Of a stretch of 55,832 nucleotides of DNA, positions 54,425-55,832 are shown piece after piece. Each line of letters opens with the position of its first letter. Positions within the stretch are counted from its first letter, which is position 1. This stretch comes from Bdellovibrio sp. (GTDB lineage Bacteria > Bdellovibrionota > Bdellovibrionia > Bdellovibrionales > Bdellovibrionaceae): contig JABWCO010000004.1 in the NCBI GenBank assembly GCA_013360185.1, positions 1 through 55,832 of the forward strand. Reading direction: 5' to 3'. Under the pieces are notes generated by a model that saw nothing but the letters and a program-made list of their open reading frames with translations, had not been told where the DNA came from and made no database searches. A program made the translations under genes and the position numbers.

Positions 54425-55832
54425 CTATCTGAAAGCAGCTTTTGTAATATCAAATCCATAGCGATTCACAGAGTCATCTGAAGTGAAAACAATTTTTACG
54501 TATTCACCTGCAATCGGCGTCGAGAATGAGTCATCATTCTTGCCGCTGATATTGCCGACTCTTGTGCCTTTAGCGTCGTACAGTTCCACTTTGTCGTAAT
54601 CTCTTTCGGTATCAAACTTAGAGAAGTACAAAGCAATTTCTTTTGCGCCCGGAACGCGTACTTCAAACTCTTCTCTTGTTTTATCAGCGTACGGATGCGC
54701 CGAAGAAACGTTGACGGAAACAGTTTGCCAGTTCACTGGATCATTTGGATCCGGAGCGGGCATTGTGTTGGTCAGCATCGTGTAAGCATTTGCTAAACCA
54801 CCGCGTGATTTTCCACGAAGACCGCTGATCGGTTTCGAAGTCGCGATAATTCTTTCTTTCATTTCCACGTTTGTTAAATTTGGTTCATGCGAAGCCAAAA
54901 GTACCGCCATACCCGATACGTGCGGGGCTGCCATGGAGGTGCCAGAGTATGAATCGTACCCACCACCAATAACCGATGAATAAACGTTCACGCCTGGAGC
55001 GCCGACGTGCACAGTTGTTTTACCGTAATTCGAAAAAGACGCGATCTGGCCTCTGTTGTCGATCGCCGCGACAGAAACCACGTTCGGCACATCATAGGTC
55101 GCAGGGTAAGTCGGATTTGCATCATTGTTGTTTGATTCATTTCCGGCCGCTGCCACGAACAAAGCACCAGCATCGTTAGATCTTTGAATTGCTTGTTTCA
55201 AAGTTTCAGAGTAGCCACCGCCACCCCAAGAGTTCGAAAGAATTCTTGCGCCCATTTTCGTTGCGTAATCGATCCCCTTTAAAGCGCCATCAAGTGAGCC
55301 CGAGCCGCTTGCCGAAAGAAATTTTACACCCATCAAACGCACATTCCATGCGACACCCACGATACCTTTACCGTCATTGCCGGTGGCGCCGATAGTGCCA
55401 GAGCAATGAGATCCGTGGCCGTGATCATCTAATGGATTTCCCGTCGGTTTGTTCGCGTCTACAAAGCTTGCGCCGTAAACGTCATCGACGATTCCGTTAT
55501 TGTCATCGTCTACGCCCGCTTTTCCATTAAGTTCAGCCTCATTCGTCCACATGTTGTCTTTAAGGTCGACGTGGTTATAGTTGATACCTGTATCAATAAC
55601 CGCCACGATCACATCTTTAGAACCCGTTGTGATATCCCAAGCTTGTGCAGCGCCAACATCAACTCCCGCAACACCTGTATTGCGCGAAGAGTCCGCTTGG
55701 CCCGTATTCACAAGGCCCCACAGCTGACCTAACAGCGGATCATTGGGAGTTTTGTTGATTTTGTAGATAAAGTTTGGCTCTACAATTTCCACTAAAGGAT
55801 TTTGTGATAAAGACTTAATCACGTTCGACTGA
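54425..55832 (-). CDS. Subtilisin-like (S8 family) serine protease (N-terminus cut by right edge)
   Basis: The open frame continues past the window end, so the start and signal peptide are not visible. What is seen: the end of an inhibitor-type propeptide (VEIVEPNFIYKINKTPNDP), the S8 catalytic domain with Asp in VIDTGINYNHVDL, His in DDHGHGSHCSGTIG and Ser in SGTSMAAPHVSGM, then a C-terminal beta-rich domain of about 100 residues (VNVSSAHPYADKTREEF ... FDTERDYDKVELYDAKG) of the CUB/pre-peptidase-like kind often found on secreted proteases. It is probably an exported protease for prey or other protein digestion. The GTG at 55822 is probably not the true start. Confidence 0.92.
   Translation of the reverse strand, partial: QSNVIKSLSQNPLVEIVEPNFIYKINKTPNDPLLGQLWGLVNTGQADSSRNTGVAGVDVGAAQAWDITTGSKDVIVAVIDTGINYNHVDLKDNMWTNEAELNGKAGVDDDNNGIVDDVYGASFVDANKPTGNPLDDHGHGSHCSGTIGATGNDGKGIVGVAWNVRLMGVKFLSASGSGSLDGALKGIDYATKMGARILSNSWGGGGYSETLKQAIQRSNDAGALFVAAAGNESNNNDANPTYPATYDVPNVVSVAAIDNRGQIASFSNYGKTTVHVGAPGVNVYSSVIGGGYDSYSGTSMAAPHVSGMAVLLASHEPNLTNVEMKERIIATSKPISGLRGKSRGGLANAYTMLTNTMPAPDPNDPVNWQTVSVNVSSAHPYADKTREEFEVRVPGAKEIALYFSKFDTERDYDKVELYDAKGTRVGNISGKNDDSFSTPIAGEYVKIVFTSDDSVNRYGFDITKAAFR

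Overview
The window looks like a chromosomal segment of a predatory bacterium of the Bdellovibrio group. The strongest pointer is a 64-residue single histone-fold protein at 30995-31189 of the type known as HBb (Bd0055) in Bdellovibrio bacteriovorus. Many exported proteins and lipoproteins, a YkuD_2-type L,D-transpeptidase, a PilZ protein, secreted S1 and S8 proteases, the GatCAB amidotransferase and the rho/rpmE/prfA/prmC/murA gene set fit this. Taxonomy is inferred from protein character only; no database search was possible.

Layout. 1-1027: an edge-truncated GYF_2-like gene, then a small exported protein behind a good sigma-54 promoter match. 1108-8200: murA, prmC, prfA, rpmE and rho on the minus strand, interrupted by two plus-strand genes and, between prfA and prmC, by a 213-bp structured element with terminal inverted repeats. 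8562-11469: L,D-transpeptidase, PilZ protein, LysM lipoprotein. 11584-16130: gatC-gatA-gatB-ppx-DUF192 on the minus strand. 16265-18265: ligA.

18266-30613 is an AT-rich accessory island. It is bounded by two copies of the last 88 bp of ligA: the functional one at 18178-18265 and a decayed one at 30614-30701 (78 of 88 positions identical by eye). Inside are two MBOAT-family proteins (one without the catalytic His), an SGNH-type protein, a membrane-anchored HDAC-fold amidohydrolase, a chorismatase-like enzyme, an unrecognised large protein, and a decaying RHS toxin/immunity array. In the array a 5'-truncated RHS gene carries a DUF2778/Tlde1-like peptidoglycan toxin tip with a frameshift. An immunity candidate, a patch of broken short genes, a second orphan RHS tail and a second immunity candidate follow.

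30995-45229 returns to core functions: histone HBb, a membrane metallophosphoesterase, murD, then on the minus strand a coupled lptM-dapF-dapA-dapB-hypothetical-transaldolase cluster and ftsK, followed by queE. 45293-55832: a Fis-like regulator, dnaB, an SDR enzyme, lipoproteins, an S1 protease, rpsF-DUF2232-rplI (no rpsR), an FHA protein, an alpha/beta hydrolase and an S8 protease cut by the right edge.

Together the core genes cover cell-wall precursor synthesis (murA, murD, dapA/B/F), translation, transcription termination and replication. The island and flanking accessory genes concern the cell surface: acyl transfer, peptidoglycan cross-link chemistry, lipoproteins, secreted proteases and antibacterial-type toxins. 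No tRNA, rRNA, CRISPR array, integrase or transposase was seen.
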